This document shows, in pieces, positions 42,077 through 51,382 of a stretch of 64,000 nt of DNA. Every line of letters begins with the position of its first letter. Position 1 is the first letter of the stretch. The translations under genes were made by a program, and so were the position numbers. The DNA comes from Leptospira perolatii (GTDB lineage Bacteria > Spirochaetota > Leptospiria > Leptospirales > Leptospiraceae). The DNA lies in the NCBI RefSeq assembly GCF_002811875.1, contig NZ_NPDZ01000001.1, forward strand, positions 124,001-188,000. The letters are read 5' to 3'. The notes under the pieces were generated by a model. The model had not been told where the DNA came from and did not search any database. It was given only the letters and a program-made list of their open reading frames with translations.

Positions 42077-43648
42077 ATGAAGTCATACTCGATTTTCATT
42101 CGACTATCGATTGCCTCCTTCTTGATATTTATTCAAACGAGTACTGCATTCGCTCAGGAAATTGAGGAAAAAACGAAGCTAGACTTTCAAGGAAATTATC
42201 GGGTACGCGGTTTCAACCTGGGCAGAGACATTTACACTACGCGTCAGACTCCTGTCACACCTTACGACAGAAATACATTTCTCTCTCAGCAGAGCGCTGA
42301 TGCGATCACACGTTACCAGAACGAGTACAATGCAAGAACCAAAGGACTGCCGAGTACAATAAGTCCGAACAGAGAGGACATCACGTATTTCGATACGAGG
42401 ATGACCTTGAATATGAACTTTTCCACTTCCAAGTACTTCGAAGCTTTGGTGGGTGTTCAGGTGGGTGACGTAGTTTTTGGCGGTAGAGGAACTGGTCAAA
42501 CTTCTAGTGTAGGACCCGGGCAAGGTGGAGAGGCTGGTTTTTCGTCCGCGGTCAATATGCAGACAAACTTTCTCTATTTGAATTTTAAACTTCCTGAAAA
42601 TGCTTTTGTGGCTCGGGTTGGACTTCAGTTATTCAGTTCCGCTCAAGGAAGGGTTGTGTTTACCCCTGGTACAGGAGTGAACATCACGAAAGATTTTCGA
42701 AATTTGAATACAACTGTAGAGGGAGGTTGGTTTGTCGCAAAACAGAATAATTTAACCGACATGGACAAAAACACCTATGCTGATAGAAATTATCAGGGCA
42801 CAAACATATACTTTTATCGAGTCAAAACAAGTTTCATTAATATTGCGAAGCACGAAATTTACAGCTATTTTTTGGATGATTCAAACAAGGAAGTTCAGGA
42901 CAGAACCGGTTTATATGGAACTGTCTCAAGAGAAAGCGAAGTAGGCCAATTGTTTTGGCACGGCTTATTTAACGAATTCAATTTCTCTAATTTTAGTGTG
43001 ATCGTGCATGGAATAGTGAATCATGGAAGAGTGCATTCTTTGAATCCGTATCGAGATGTCTACGGAAATGAAACATTCAGAAAATATGATACATACCATA
43101 TAAAAGGCGGCTTTTTTGACCTTCAGTTGACGTATCGATATAGCGAAACGGCAACTTTCAACTTAATCGGACTAGGTTCGACAGGCAGACCGGGCTATGA
43201 GAAAGATGGAACCAAGTCCAATTTACACGGAAACGGGTATAGAACTTTACTTCCCGGGTTTGCGGTTTCGAACATCGCGAATGACTTTACGGGAGGTTAT
43301 GCTCTTTTTTCTGCCCGAGATATGAGCGGAATTTACGAGTACGGTGCATATACAGATTTAGTTGTGGCGGGTCCGCTTGTCCTGACTTTGGGTTACTACA
43401 GATTGTACGGATCCAAATCTCCATTAACTGACAACAATCGATTCTTTAACGAAAGTAATGGCTATCACACATCGGCTTATTTCGGACAAGAATACAATTT
43501 GAATCTAAGATGGAACGCTTTTCGAGATATGCAGTTGTTATTAAGATCCGGGTACTTTATTTCCGGAGATGGCCTAAAAGCGTATCTTGATACTACTCAG
43601 GGTAAAATTTTGCGAGAGCTGTTTATCACAGCGGAGCATAGATTCTAA
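42077..43648 (+). CDS. Outer-membrane beta-barrel protein
   Basis: 523 residues with a signal peptide ending in AFAQ. The rest is built of alternating amphipathic strands rich in aromatic residues (for example KLDFQGNYRVRGFNLGR, DTRMTLNMNFS, NFLYLNFKLPENAFVARVGLQL, YNLNLRWNAFRDMQLLLRSGYF), ending in EHRF, a terminal Phe suited to the BAM complex. It resembles alginate-export-like or phosphate-selective porins of about 20 strands, but I cannot name a substrate. It starts three bases after the solute-binding gene, so they are one transcript. Confidence 0.82.
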   Translation: MKSYSIFIRLSIASFLIFIQTSTAFAQEIEEKTKLDFQGNYRVRGFNLGRDIYTTRQTPVTPYDRNTFLSQQSADAITRYQNEYNARTKGLPSTISPNREDITYFDTRMTLNMNFSTSKYFEALVGVQVGDVVFGGRGTGQTSSVGPGQGGEAGFSSAVNMQTNFLYLNFKLPENAFVARVGLQLFSSAQGRVVFTPGTGVNITKDFRNLNTTVEGGWFVAKQNNLTDMDKNTYADRNYQGTNIYFYRVKTSFINIAKHEIYSYFLDDSNKEVQDRTGLYGTVSRESEVGQLFWHGLFNEFNFSNFSVIVHGIVNHGRVHSLNPYRDVYGNETFRKYDTYHIKGGFFDLQLTYRYSETATFNLIGLGSTGRPGYEKDGTKSNLHGNGYRTLLPGFAVSNIANDFTGGYALFSARDMSGIYEYGAYTDLVVAGPLVLTLGYYRLYGSKSPLTDNNRFFNESNGYHTSAYFGQEYNLNLRWNAFRDMQLLLRSGYFISGDGLKAYLDTTQGKILRELFITAEHRF

Positions 43649-43649
43649 A

Positions 43650-44255
43650 TTACAATTTTAATCTAGACTTAATCGCTCGTCCTAAGGTGTACTGATCTGC
43701 GAGTTCAATCGAACCACCTACAGTGATTCCGTAAGCGATCCTAGTTACATTTACTTCGAGGGATTTTAACTGCTGTAGAATGTAATCAGCGGTAGCATCG
43801 CCTTCTAAAGTTGGATTGGTCGCAAGAAGAACTTCCGTAATTTCTTCCGGCTTAATCCTTTGTATTAATTCTCTAATGCGCAAATCGTTGGGTCCGATTC
43901 CTTCTAATGGAGAAATGACGCCATTCAAAACATGATAGCGGCCCTTGTATTCCCCAGTGTTTTCGATAAAAAACACATCTTCCGGCTGTTCGACGACACA
44001 GAGAGTATGACCATCCCTTTTCGAAGAGAGGCAAAGGTCACAAATTTCTTCCTCCGAATAGGCACCGCATCGATCACAGAAGCGAATCTTATTCTTGGTT
44101 TCCGCTAAACTTTGCATGAAACCTTGAAAGACTGAAGGATCTTGTCTTAGTAAATGAAAACTAATTCTATAGGCACTTTTCTTTCCGATGCCAGGCAGAG
44201 AAGAAAGTGCATTTACCATCCCTTCGATTAAATGTTCAGCCAAGGTTACCGCCAA
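43650..44255 (-). CDS. recR: Recombination mediator RecR
   Basis: 201 residues. The N-terminal helix-hairpin-helix [20 protein letters not shown], the four-Cys zinc finger ([16 protein letters not shown], near residues 57-72), and the Toprim domain ([26 protein letters not shown], near 80-110, and [17 protein letters not shown]) are intact. With RecF/RecO it promotes RecA loading. The start is uncertain: TTG 44255 (inside the ybaB end, 20-base overlap) or TTG 44243, which would align better with MAxHLI-type RecR N-termini. It is the last gene of the tadA-dnaX-ybaB-recR cluster. Confidence 0.95.
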   Translation of the reverse strand: MAVTLAEHLIEGMVNALSSLPGIGKKSAYRISFHLLRQDPSVFQGFMQSLAETKNKIRFCDRCGAYSEEEICDLCLSSKRDGHTLCVVEQPEDVFFIENTGEYKGRYHVLNGVISPLEGIGPNDLRIRELIQRIKPEEITEVLLATNPTLEGDATADYILQQLKSLEVNVTRIAYGITVGGSIELADQYTLGRAIKSRLKL

Positions 44256-44583
44256 ATAACTTCGATATTTCTGAAAAGTCGATCCCGCCAGTTACTGTCT
44301 TCAGTTCGTATTCGGTAGCTTCTTTCGCTTTTCTTAAAGCATCGTTTGTCGCAGAGATAATTAGATCTTCCATCATTTTATTGTCATCAGATTCGAACAA
44401 TTGACGATTGATTTTTACATCAGTAATTAAACCGTCACCAGTGCAGCTAACTTGCACCATGCCAGCCCCGGCGTCTCCGGTCACTCTTAAGCTAGAAATC
44501 CGTTTTTTAATCTCTTCCATTTTTCCGCGCATATCGCCCATACGTGCTAGCATTTCGGAAGCATTCTTAATATTTTCAAACAT
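44236..44583 (-). CDS. YbaB/EbfC nucleoid-associated protein
   Basis: 115 residues. The pattern [43 protein letters not shown] and [16 protein letters not shown] is that of YbaB/EbfC, a small dimeric DNA-binding protein. In Borrelia EbfC covers the chromosome and regulates genes. It sits between dnaX and recR, the conserved order in many bacteria, and starts 10 bases after the dnaX stop. Confidence 0.93.
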   Translation of the reverse strand: MFENIKNASEMLARMGDMRGKMEEIKKRISSLRVTGDAGAGMVQVSCTGDGLITDVKINRQLFESDDNKMMEDLIISATNDALRKAKEATEYELKTVTGGIDFSEISKLFGGNLG

Positions 44584-44593
44584 ATCCGAATCC

Positions 44594-46081
44594 TCACTTT
44601 TCTAGTTTCGGAACTTTAGCCGGGTCTATATCGGTGCCTAAAAATTGGTTCTTGAAGTTCGTTTCCCACTCTGTGTCCGTCTTGGACGCGCCTTCCGCCA
44701 ATTTTTCCAATGAAGAAACGGTGGATTCCTCCGCATCAGGACTACCAATCTTATTATTAGACTTTTTTAAATCCAGATTCTCCGTTTCATTTAGGCTAGG
44801 TTGTGGTAACTTGGGCTCGACTTTGTTATCGCTTGGAAGTCTAACTTCTTTGCCGCTAAAGCTTCTGGAGCCTGAAGCGACAAAGGATGCAGATATAGGA
44901 GATTCGGGTTCTTGAATCGTAAGTATCAGGTGATTAATTCTATCCACGAGTCCCGACAAGCTGGGTCTGCTGAGTTCTTCAATGAGCTTCTTGATCTGGA
45001 TCTCTATAAAAATTTTGATTTCGAAAGAATTACGTAATCTTAATGTCTTGATTCTTTCATATAGATCGAATAAACGAAAAGACAGATGGTTCAATGCGAT
45101 CGGATCGGTTGTCTCGAAGTCCTTTCTCATTCGAATTAGATCTTCTCTCGGATAATTTACAGACTCTGAATCCGCAATTGACTGTTTTAGCAAACATAGA
45201 GTGTGAGTGAATTCTATGCTGTCCCACAAAAACTTGTAGATATCCTGTCCTTCTTGGTAGAGATTTTCTATGATTTCAAGGGCTCTTGAATGGGTCTCCG
45301 GATTGACTAAACTTTTCACAAAGTTAGCTAAAATGTCAATACCGTGGTATCCGATCATTTTCCGAATCTCGGTCCCGATGATACGATTATTCGAAAAAAC
45401 TAATGCTTGCTCCATAAAGGAAAGCATATCTCGTACCGATCCATCTCCTTTTTTTGCCACCCAAAATAATCCTTCGGAATCATATTGAGTTTTTTCTTCT
45501 TTGCAGAGACTTTCAGCGTAATCTTGAAGTACTGCGAGCGGGACTTTCTTAAAAATAAAATCTTGGCAACGTGATAAGATAGTTTCTGGAATCTTGTGAT
45601 ATTCCGTGGTGGCGAGCAAGAAAACAACATGAGACGGAGGTTCTTCTAACGTTTTAAGTAACGCATTGAAGGACTGGTCGGTTAGCATATGAACTTCGTC
45701 TATTATATAAACTTTATATTTACCTCCCATAGGGGTAAATTTTACGTTATCCCGAAGTTCGCGGACGTTCTCAATCCCTCGATTGCTCGCAGCGTCTATC
45801 TCAAGAACGTCTCCGGAGATTCCCTTCGTAATTTCCAAACAGGAATCGCATTTATTACATGGTTCGCTCTCTACCGGATTTTTGCAGTTCAATCGTTTTG
45901 CAAAAATTCTAGCGATTGTTGTTTTTCCTACTCCTCGAGGGCCAAAAAAAATGTAGGCGTGTCCTATCTTGCCGGTCTTGATCGCGTTCGAAATGGCACC
46001 GATTGCAAGGTCTTGGTGGATTACATCTTGGAAGCGTTGGGGTCTATACTTTCTGGATAGTACTTCGTGCGAACCAGCCAT
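44594..46081 (-). CDS. dnaX: DNA polymerase III gamma/tau subunit DnaX
   Basis: 495 residues from ATG 46081. The AAA+ domain has [19 protein letters not shown], Walker [10 protein letters not shown], a zinc module [16 protein letters not shown], Walker [11 protein letters not shown] and sensor 1 [17 protein letters not shown]. An upstream TTG at 46120 would add 13 unlike residues. It is much shorter than E. coli tau (643) and close to gamma length. A candidate frameshift heptamer lies near codon 440 (feature at 44757-44783). It is the core of the clamp loader with HolA and HolB also in this window, and lies in the tadA-dnaX-ybaB-recR cluster. Confidence 0.96.
   Translation of the reverse strand: MAGSHEVLSRKYRPQRFQDVIHQDLAIGAISNAIKTGKIGHAYIFFGPRGVGKTTIARIFAKRLNCKNPVESEPCNKCDSCLEITKGISGDVLEIDAASNRGIENVRELRDNVKFTPMGGKYKVYIIDEVHMLTDQSFNALLKTLEEPPSHVVFLLATTEYHKIPETILSRCQDFIFKKVPLAVLQDYAESLCKEEKTQYDSEGLFWVAKKGDGSVRDMLSFMEQALVFSNNRIIGTEIRKMIGYHGIDILANFVKSLVNPETHSRALEIIENLYQEGQDIYKFLWDSIEFTHTLCLLKQSIADSESVNYPREDLIRMRKDFETTDPIALNHLSFRLFDLYERIKTLRLRNSFEIKIFIEIQIKKLIEELSRPSLSGLVDRINHLILTIQEPESPISASFVASGSRSFSGKEVRLPSDNKVEPKLPQPSLNETENLDLKKSNNKIGSPDAEESTVSSLEKLAEGASKTDTEWETNFKNQFLGTDIDPAKVPKLEK
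44757..44783 (-). promoter_or_regulatory. Candidate programmed -1 frameshift site in dnaX
   Basis: In the dnaX reading frame TTA AAA AAG contains the slippery heptamer A AAA AAG (44768-44762), the same as in E. coli dnaX. A Shine-Dalgarno-like GGAG (44783-44780) sits 11 bases upstream. After a -1 slip the next codons are GTC and then TAA (44759-44757). This would give a product of about 441 residues, lacking the last 55 residues of the full-length form. I see only a weak downstream stem. Confidence 0.6.
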
Positions 46082-46139
46082 AATAAGCCATTGTACCAAA
46101 TACTTCCCTTGTAGAAACAAGGAAAAAGCGGAAATCCTC

Positions 46140-46613
46140 TCAGATTTCTGGCTCTTTCTTTCGTTTATCCTTAAAAAAGGATTGGAACGCTTCTTTAGTT
46201 TCCGGCGTATGTACTAGCAATAGTTCGGGAAAAAAATTTCGACTGTAAATGGTTTCTAGGCTGAGGGAAGAGATGCCTTCTCCCTGTTTTGCTGCCAAAA
46301 GATACGCAACTTTTGGAATTCTTGAGAGCAAAATGGAGCCGGAGCACATTAAACAAGGTTCAAGTGTGGTAAGCAAAAGGCAATCGTGTAAGTAGCGGCT
46401 CTTCAGTAGTTCCTTCGCTTTAGCTAACGCAAGCACCTCGCTGTGCTGCGAAGAATCATCTGAAAGTTCTACCAAATTAGAAGTTTCACAAATTAGATTT
46501 TCCTTGTAATATATTCTGGTGAAACTTGGGATTTCTTCCGCGTATTCCGAACGTAGTGAATGGAAGCGATGCAAGAAGTCTGGTAAATGAGGTAGAATTT
46601 CAGTCAGTTCCAT
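46140..46613 (-). CDS. Zinc-dependent deaminase, TadA-like
   Basis: 157 residues of the cytidine/deoxycytidylate deaminase fold. The second zinc motif is normal ([11 protein letters not shown]), but the first reads QHSEVLAL where TadA normally has HAE; the catalytic Glu is kept. Gene order before dnaX fits tadA, which converts A34 to inosine in tRNA-Arg. The sequence is divergent, however, and no second tadA is seen in the window, so it could be another nucleobase or nucleoside deaminase. Confidence 0.75.
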   Translation of the reverse strand: MELTEILPHLPDFLHRFHSLRSEYAEEIPSFTRIYYKENLICETSNLVELSDDSSQHSEVLALAKAKELLKSRYLHDCLLLTTLEPCLMCSGSILLSRIPKVAYLLAAKQGEGISSLSLETIYSRNFFPELLLVHTPETKEAFQSFFKDKRKKEPEI

Positions 46614-46687
46614 TGATTTAGATCGATGCGTATTCTGAAGTGAAATTCTACTTGCTAACGAATGTAGTAAATGGTTTTTTCAAGCGC

Positions 46688-48292
46688 ATGATTCTTTCAG
46701 CAAAGTTGCTTAGGCCGGTTGGAACCGCATCAAAATTAAACTCATTACTAGTGAGACTCAATTCTCCAACGGGTGCTATGAATCCACAAAGAATGCCTTT
46801 GGTCCTGGGTTTGGCACTTGACAGAAGCTGGTCCATGAAGGGCGAAAAGCTAGAATCAGTTATACAAGCTTCTTCTTCGCTGGTCAATTGGTTAACCCGA
46901 AGGGACTACTTGACTGTGGTTGCCTACGCAGAAGATATGCAGGTGATTCAGCCTCTTGTTCCGCTCGCTGAAAAAAATTCCGTTATCCACCGTTTGGGAT
47001 CGATACAAGTAGGAACTTCTACAAATTTAAGTGGAGGATGGTTGCATGTGCTCAGGACTTTAGAACTGTTTCCTGAATCCGAAGTCTATAAACGTGCAAT
47101 TTTACTTACCGATGGAAATCCTACTTTGGGAATTAAGGACCCGGTCCAATTAATCAATATTGCGGCAAACGCATATAAGAAAGGAATATCTACTACTGTC
47201 ATCGGATTCGGTGAAGATTTTAACGAAATACTATTGAAGGAAATTGCGGAGGCAGGAGGAGGAAACTTCTACTTTATAGAAAGCCCGGAAGCGACCGGGG
47301 ATATCTTCTTTAAAGAGTTCGGTGATATCGGAGCTTTGTATGCGCAGTCCATAGAAGTTCGAGTCGATCTACCAAAAGGAATCGATCTTGTAGATTTGAT
47401 CTCCGAAGTTTCCTCTTATACAGAACCTGATCCGGACCGCCCTGGAAAAATTAAATCTTTGGTTATGCAGATCGGAGATATGCGCGCGGATGACGTAAAA
47501 AGTATAGTTTTGCAAATCCGTGCGGAGAACGATTTCAAACCGGAGTCTCTGAGAATCTCTTCCTCCTTTTATGATATTACCGATGGCATGAAGCTAGAGC
47601 AGTTAGAAAATAGATTGTATCTAGATTGGAATGACGTGAGCGCAAAAGAAGACGCGGATGTGCTCGTAGAAACATTGATCGCTAGAGCGGGAAGAGGTTT
47701 AAAAAAAGCAGGCTTCCTTTTGAAGGAAGGTTACAGCGAAGAAGCAGTTGTTTTGTTAAACGACTTGTTAAAAGACATTAACGATAAAGAAGAATTGGCA
47801 CCGGACATTCTCCAGACTCTCGGATTCAGGATCGCAGCTCTTAAAACTAGAATTCTAGAAAATTCTCCGACAGCCTCGAAACATTTGGTGGCATCAGCAT
47901 CGGATTTACGCGCGGGTAGATATGAATCTATACCGGACGAAGGTGTAGAATATCATGATAAAATTCATGCGTATCGCACGAATGGGGATATTGACCTTTA
48001 CAAGTGTCCTGAAGTAAAGAATGCCATTATAGATAAGATGAGAGAAGGATTTCGCTACATTATTTTTAATTTATCTAACTCTTCTTACATAGACTCATCA
48101 GCGATCGGAATGCTGATCCAAATCGCTGGTTGGTTAAGGAAAAGAGGTGGAGAGTTGGTCGTCTGTAACTTAAAGGATTCCGTTCGAAAGGTATTTTCGA
48201 TCACTCGATTAGAATCTCATATTCGTTCGGCCGAGACCGAAGACGACGCTACAACTCTTTTGAATCAGTGGATACGAGAAAAGCAGATTTAG
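46688..48292 (+). CDS. VWA-STAS domain fusion protein
   Basis: 534 residues from ATG 46688; a GTG at 46640 would add 16 residues before the conserved start [10 protein letters not shown]. The N-terminal von Willebrand A domain has MIDAS parts DRSWSMKG (Asp 45), [10 protein letters not shown] and [10 protein letters not shown] beta-rich middle and helical region follow, and the last 110 residues form a STAS domain ([26 protein letters not shown] with the phospho-acceptor Ser 470/471, [12 protein letters not shown]). STAS domains act as anti-sigma-factor antagonists in partner-switching. No signal peptide is seen, so it is likely cytoplasmic. It may connect divalent-ion or partner binding to sigma control; inference. 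Confidence 0.85.
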   Translation: MILSAKLLRPVGTASKLNSLLVRLNSPTGAMNPQRMPLVLGLALDRSWSMKGEKLESVIQASSSLVNWLTRRDYLTVVAYAEDMQVIQPLVPLAEKNSVIHRLGSIQVGTSTNLSGGWLHVLRTLELFPESEVYKRAILLTDGNPTLGIKDPVQLINIAANAYKKGISTTVIGFGEDFNEILLKEIAEAGGGNFYFIESPEATGDIFFKEFGDIGALYAQSIEVRVDLPKGIDLVDLISEVSSYTEPDPDRPGKIKSLVMQIGDMRADDVKSIVLQIRAENDFKPESLRISSSFYDITDGMKLEQLENRLYLDWNDVSAKEDADVLVETLIARAGRGLKKAGFLLKEGYSEEAVVLLNDLLKDINDKEELAPDILQTLGFRIAALKTRILENSPTASKHLVASASDLRAGRYESIPDEGVEYHDKIHAYRTNGDIDLYKCPEVKNAIIDKMREGFRYIIFNLSNSSYIDSSAIGMLIQIAGWLRKRGGELVVCNLKDSVRKVFSITRLESHIRSAETEDDATTLLNQWIREKQI

Positions 48293-48501
48293 CCTAACAA
48301 ATTTTCGGCGGCTAGTATCGCTTCTTTCACTTCTCCATATAACCCGACCGGGATGGCGATACCCTTTTGTGTTGGTTTATATTCACCTTCGCTATCCGTA
48401 TACCAAACTCTGAGATTCAGGTATTTGTTTCCCTTGAATTCTGAAATTTCTACGCGAATAATCTCGCCTTTGCCTTTGTCGATATCTCTGATTACACTCA
48501 T
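48289..48501 (-). CDS. PC4/Sub1-like single-stranded DNA-binding protein
   Basis: 70 residues from ATG 48501, which has AGGAGG seven bases upstream; the longer form starting at 48603 lacks support. The core [19 protein letters not shown] and [18 protein letters not shown] matches the PC4 (transcriptional coactivator p15) fold, which binds melted DNA. Bacterial members are small homodimers with unclear roles in replication or repair. Its last four bases overlap the convergent VWA-STAS gene. Confidence 0.85.
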   Translation of the reverse strand: MSVIRDIDKGKGEIIRVEISEFKGNKYLNLRVWYTDSEGEYKPTQKGIAIPVGLYGEVKEAILAAENLLG

Positions 48502-48629
48502 TCCAGATCCTCCTGAAAATTGTCGATCCGAGACTATTCCTACCCGGTTCTGCTTTCTACTCGTTTTCAAATAAGAAAGGGCTTCCGAAGAAACCCTTTT
48601 CATTCTTTTTTAGAATTGAATCTTGAAAA

Positions 48630-49589
48630 TCAGTAGGTTTCTACGAAAAGCTGATGCGCTCCTTCAAGATGGTGCTTATAGTCTTCGTAAGATCCAGTAT
48701 CTCCGGCAATCTTTTGGATTTCTTCGATAACGCCTTTTTCCATTCCTTTTGGTCCGCCGCAAATATAGAAGCGACCGCCAGAAGATAAAATCTTCTTCAC
48801 TTCGTTCTCAAGCATGCGCACTCGATGGGAAATGTACATCCTACCACTGTCGAAAGGATTTTTCTCTTCTCTAGAAACCGCAGTTACCAATTTAAAATTC
48901 TTATATTTGGATTCTAGACCTTTTAAGTAATCCATCATCACTAACTCGTCTGAATAAGGAGCACCATACACCAATATGATGTTTCCAGTAAAATTGATAA
49001 GCTTGTGTTCGAGTAATTCTTCACTCATTCCAATGAATGGTGCGATCCCTGTTCCGGTTGCAAGGAACATGATATCTCCGGAAAAATCAGTTGTAGGAAG
49101 TAGGAATTTTTTTCCGGAAGGGCCAGTCATAATAACTTCGTCGCCTTCTTTCAGATCGCAAACGTAGTTGGAGCAAACTCCCTTAAACTTTGGATCCCCC
49201 TCTTCATCATAAACGTTATCACGTTTGATGATGAATTCGATCGTATCTTCTTTCATGCCGAATGAATAACTCGGGGAAGAAATTGAATACAGACGAACTG
49301 TGTAGGCAGCGTCAGCTAATCCCTTTGCTTTTTTCTCAGGATCTTCTCCTGGCGGGATAATTCCGGCAGATTGGCCGATTACATACGGATATTGTTTGTG
49401 ATCGATTGCGACAACGATTCTGTGAATTTGCGAATCGCCTTCTTTCTTCGGTCTTTTTCCAGAACCTGCAGTAGGGGTTAATAGAGTATTGCTAACCACC
49501 TTTGCCTTGTAAGGGTTTGATTTTTTGAAAATATTAATCTGCGGTTCTCTTACGGGCTTCATAAGTGTTAAGGATTCCTGGTTTTCCAT
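48630..49589 (-). CDS. Ferredoxin-NADP+ reductase, plastid type
   Basis: 319 residues. [11 protein letters not shown] binds FAD (near residue 98), [16 protein letters not shown] is near 136-152, [10 protein letters not shown] and [13 protein letters not shown] are the NADP-binding segments, and the C-terminal VETY supplies the aromatic residue that stacks on the flavin. This plastidic-type FNR, unusual in bacteria outside cyanobacteria, is known from Leptospira, where it is highly active and structurally solved. It moves electrons between ferredoxin/flavodoxin and NADP(H), possibly for haem-oxygenase iron release or redox defence. It is a single gene divergent from lpxD. Confidence 0.95.
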   Translation of the reverse strand: MENQESLTLMKPVREPQINIFKKSNPYKAKVVSNTLLTPTAGSGKRPKKEGDSQIHRIVVAIDHKQYPYVIGQSAGIIPPGEDPEKKAKGLADAAYTVRLYSISSPSYSFGMKEDTIEFIIKRDNVYDEEGDPKFKGVCSNYVCDLKEGDEVIMTGPSGKKFLLPTTDFSGDIMFLATGTGIAPFIGMSEELLEHKLINFTGNIILVYGAPYSDELVMMDYLKGLESKYKNFKLVTAVSREEKNPFDSGRMYISHRVRMLENEVKKILSSGGRFYICGGPKGMEKGVIEEIQKIAGDTGSYEDYKHHLEGAHQLFVETY

Positions 49590-49935
49590 AGCTAAACTGC
49601 TTACAGGATTTTTTTGAGCGGGTTTTCGTCAAACTGGATATTTACTTTGGAAATCCGGATGAGCTTTCCAACTACTCTTCCACTGACAAACTAGTGCTTA
49701 TTTTGAATCGGAATTCGAAATGAATCTTCGCGTTTATTAAGAAAGTCGAAAGATTATGTCGGATACGTGCCCTTTGAACCGGGCGGCACAATCGAGCTAG
49801 GAGATCCTACAAAATCCGGCTAAATCCATTCACCGAACGCGATTCGCTATGCGCATCAAAATTCCTGCAAGTTTTCGGATGGAAACATATTCAAAGGTGG
49901 CTCAATCTGGTCCTGATATTTCAAAAGGAAGTCCA
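49590..49935. other. fnr-lpxD divergent intergenic region
   Basis: About 346 bases counted to the chosen lpxD start. It contains a TTGGAAA/TTTCCAA inverted repeat at 49647-49671 and a small GTGCCC/GGGCGGCAC hairpin near 49768-49790. Promoters for both fnr and lpxD must lie here, but I see no convincing -35/-10 pair and no gene. Confidence 0.5.
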
Positions 49936-50988
49936 ATGACTGCTTATTCATTGCATGATCTCAATTCCAAAATTCCAGGCTCTAAAATCGCCAACTGTTC
50001 CGATCCAAAAGCCGTAAAATTTGGGAAAGTATCTCCCGTGATCCCTGGAGCAACAGGGACCATTAGTTTTTTATCAAATAAGAAAATACTAAACGAAGCA
50101 AAGAAAACAGCCTCAAGTGCTGTGCTAACCACCGAGGAGTTTGCAAAAGAGTTGGAAGTTCCTTGCTTGATTGTAGAAAAACCAGATCTGGTTCTTGCTC
50201 AGGTACTAAATCTAATTTATCCTCCTCACCAATATGAATCGAAAACGGAGCCTTCCGCTTTTGTGCATCCTAAGGCTAGAATAGGAAAGAACTGTTATAT
50301 CGGACATCAAACTTCTGTAGAAGAGGATGCTGAGATCGGAGACAATACTGTATTAGAAGCAGGTGTCAGGATTGGAAGAGGAGCAAAGATAGGAGAAGGA
50401 TCTTTTGTCGGACCAAACTGCGTAATCCAACACGGAGTAATCATCGGAAAGCGATTCATTTCTGCCGGGAACAGTTCCATTGGCGGAGACGGTTATCGAT
50501 TTGTTTATGCGAACGGAAAACATAACAAAATTCCACAAGTGGGAACAGTACGAATTGGTGATGATGTAGAAATAGGATCCAATACTTGCATCGACCGTGG
50601 GGGGTTAGAAGACACTGTTATCGGAGACGGATGCAAGTTTGATAATTTAGTCCATATCGGTCACAACTGTGTATTAGGAAAAAATGTTTTAATCGCGGGC
50701 TGGACCGGCCTGGCTGGGTCAACAGTCGTAGAAGATAACGTTACCATAGGTGGAGGTTGTGGGATTGCGGATCATATCCGAATTCCTTCCGGATCGATTA
50801 TTGGTGGCGGAACTTCTGTTAGAAACACACCTGAAAAAGCGGACATTTATGTAGGCTGGGATTACGGTTTAACCTTCCCGGAATTCCAGAAGCTCAGGGT
50901 AAACATAAGAAATGTTGTCAACTTCCAAAAATGGGCAAGGCGTATCAAGGAAGTCGAAAAGAGGCTCGGCATAGAATCAAAAGACTGA
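49936..50988 (+). CDS. lpxD: UDP-3-O-acylglucosamine N-acyltransferase LpxD
   Basis: 350 residues from ATG 49936 (AAGGAAG four bases upstream); ATG 49849 would add 29 residues. The N-terminal uridine-binding domain has [11 protein letters not shown]. The left-handed beta-helix of hexapeptide repeats ([41 protein letters not shown]) carries the catalytic His in [12 protein letters not shown]. The C-terminal trimer helices ([25 protein letters not shown]) are complete. It makes the diacylated lipid A precursor; Leptospira lipid A is made by the Raetz pathway. Another lpxD paralogue elsewhere is possible. Confidence 0.93.
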   Translation: MTAYSLHDLNSKIPGSKIANCSDPKAVKFGKVSPVIPGATGTISFLSNKKILNEAKKTASSAVLTTEEFAKELEVPCLIVEKPDLVLAQVLNLIYPPHQYESKTEPSAFVHPKARIGKNCYIGHQTSVEEDAEIGDNTVLEAGVRIGRGAKIGEGSFVGPNCVIQHGVIIGKRFISAGNSSIGGDGYRFVYANGKHNKIPQVGTVRIGDDVEIGSNTCIDRGGLEDTVIGDGCKFDNLVHIGHNCVLGKNVLIAGWTGLAGSTVVEDNVTIGGGCGIADHIRIPSGSIIGGGTSVRNTPEKADIYVGWDYGLTFPEFQKLRVNIRNVVNFQKWARRIKEVEKRLGIESKD

Positions 50989-50999
50989 GATTCGTTATA

Positions 51000-51022
51000 G
51001 CCAAAAAGAATGTCTTTTTGGC
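51000..51022. terminator. Hairpin after lpxD
   Basis: GCCAAAAAGA and TCTTTTTGGC form a perfect 10-base stem with a three-base loop, 12 bases after the lpxD stop. The following GTTAAGC has no T run, so it may be a weak terminator or an mRNA-stabilising structure. Confidence 0.5.
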
Positions 51023-51130
51023 GTTAAGCTTTCATTCTATTAAAAAGAACATTAGAACACAGTATTATAAGAGCTTGACAGATCTGTAATATACGTTCAC
51101 TTTTCCATCTATTCTTTCAGGAGGCAGACA

Positions 51131-51313
51131 GTGAATACCGGACAGATTGACGAGAAACCGGAAAGCATACCGGATTCTTCCCGATCAGGCCGGATCTTTC
51201 CCGATTCACAAAAAATGGGAAGGTTGTTGGATAAGTTTGCTACCGCGCTGACGACACAAAATACAAACAAAATCGTGGTGTTAAGCGAACACAGAAATTC
51301 TACTTTAGATTAA
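51131..51313 (+). CDS. Small protein of unknown function
   Basis: 60 residues from GTG 51131, with AGGAGG six bases upstream, stronger than many long genes here. The sequence is hydrophilic, with SGRIFPDSQKMGRLLDKFATAL and a C-terminal basic-polar tail, and no signal or membrane segment. A TTGACA at 51075 could be part of a promoter but lacks a good partner. A CCCTCG/CGAGGG hairpin follows at 51344-51361. The strong ribosome site supports it, but the size keeps confidence moderate. Confidence 0.5.
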   Translation: MNTGQIDEKPESIPDSSRSGRIFPDSQKMGRLLDKFATALTTQNTNKIVVLSEHRNSTLD

Positions 51314-51343
51314 AGTTCTATTCGTAGAATTCTAAAGTTTAAT

Positions 51344-51361
51344 CCCTCGAAGTACCGAGGG
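51344..51361. terminator. Short hairpin between the small gene and the acyl-CoA synthetase
   Basis: CCCTCG and CGAGGG make a six-base stem around a six-base loop. No T run follows, so termination is only possible. It lies between the convergent small gene and acyl-CoA synthetase gene. Confidence 0.4.
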
Positions 51362-51382
51362 TATTCTGACCTGAAACGGATT

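Noticed and set aside
46980..46995. TTATCCACC resembling a DnaA box
   Set aside because: It lies inside the VWA-STAS coding region, 20 kb from dnaA, as a single near-match; chance is likely.
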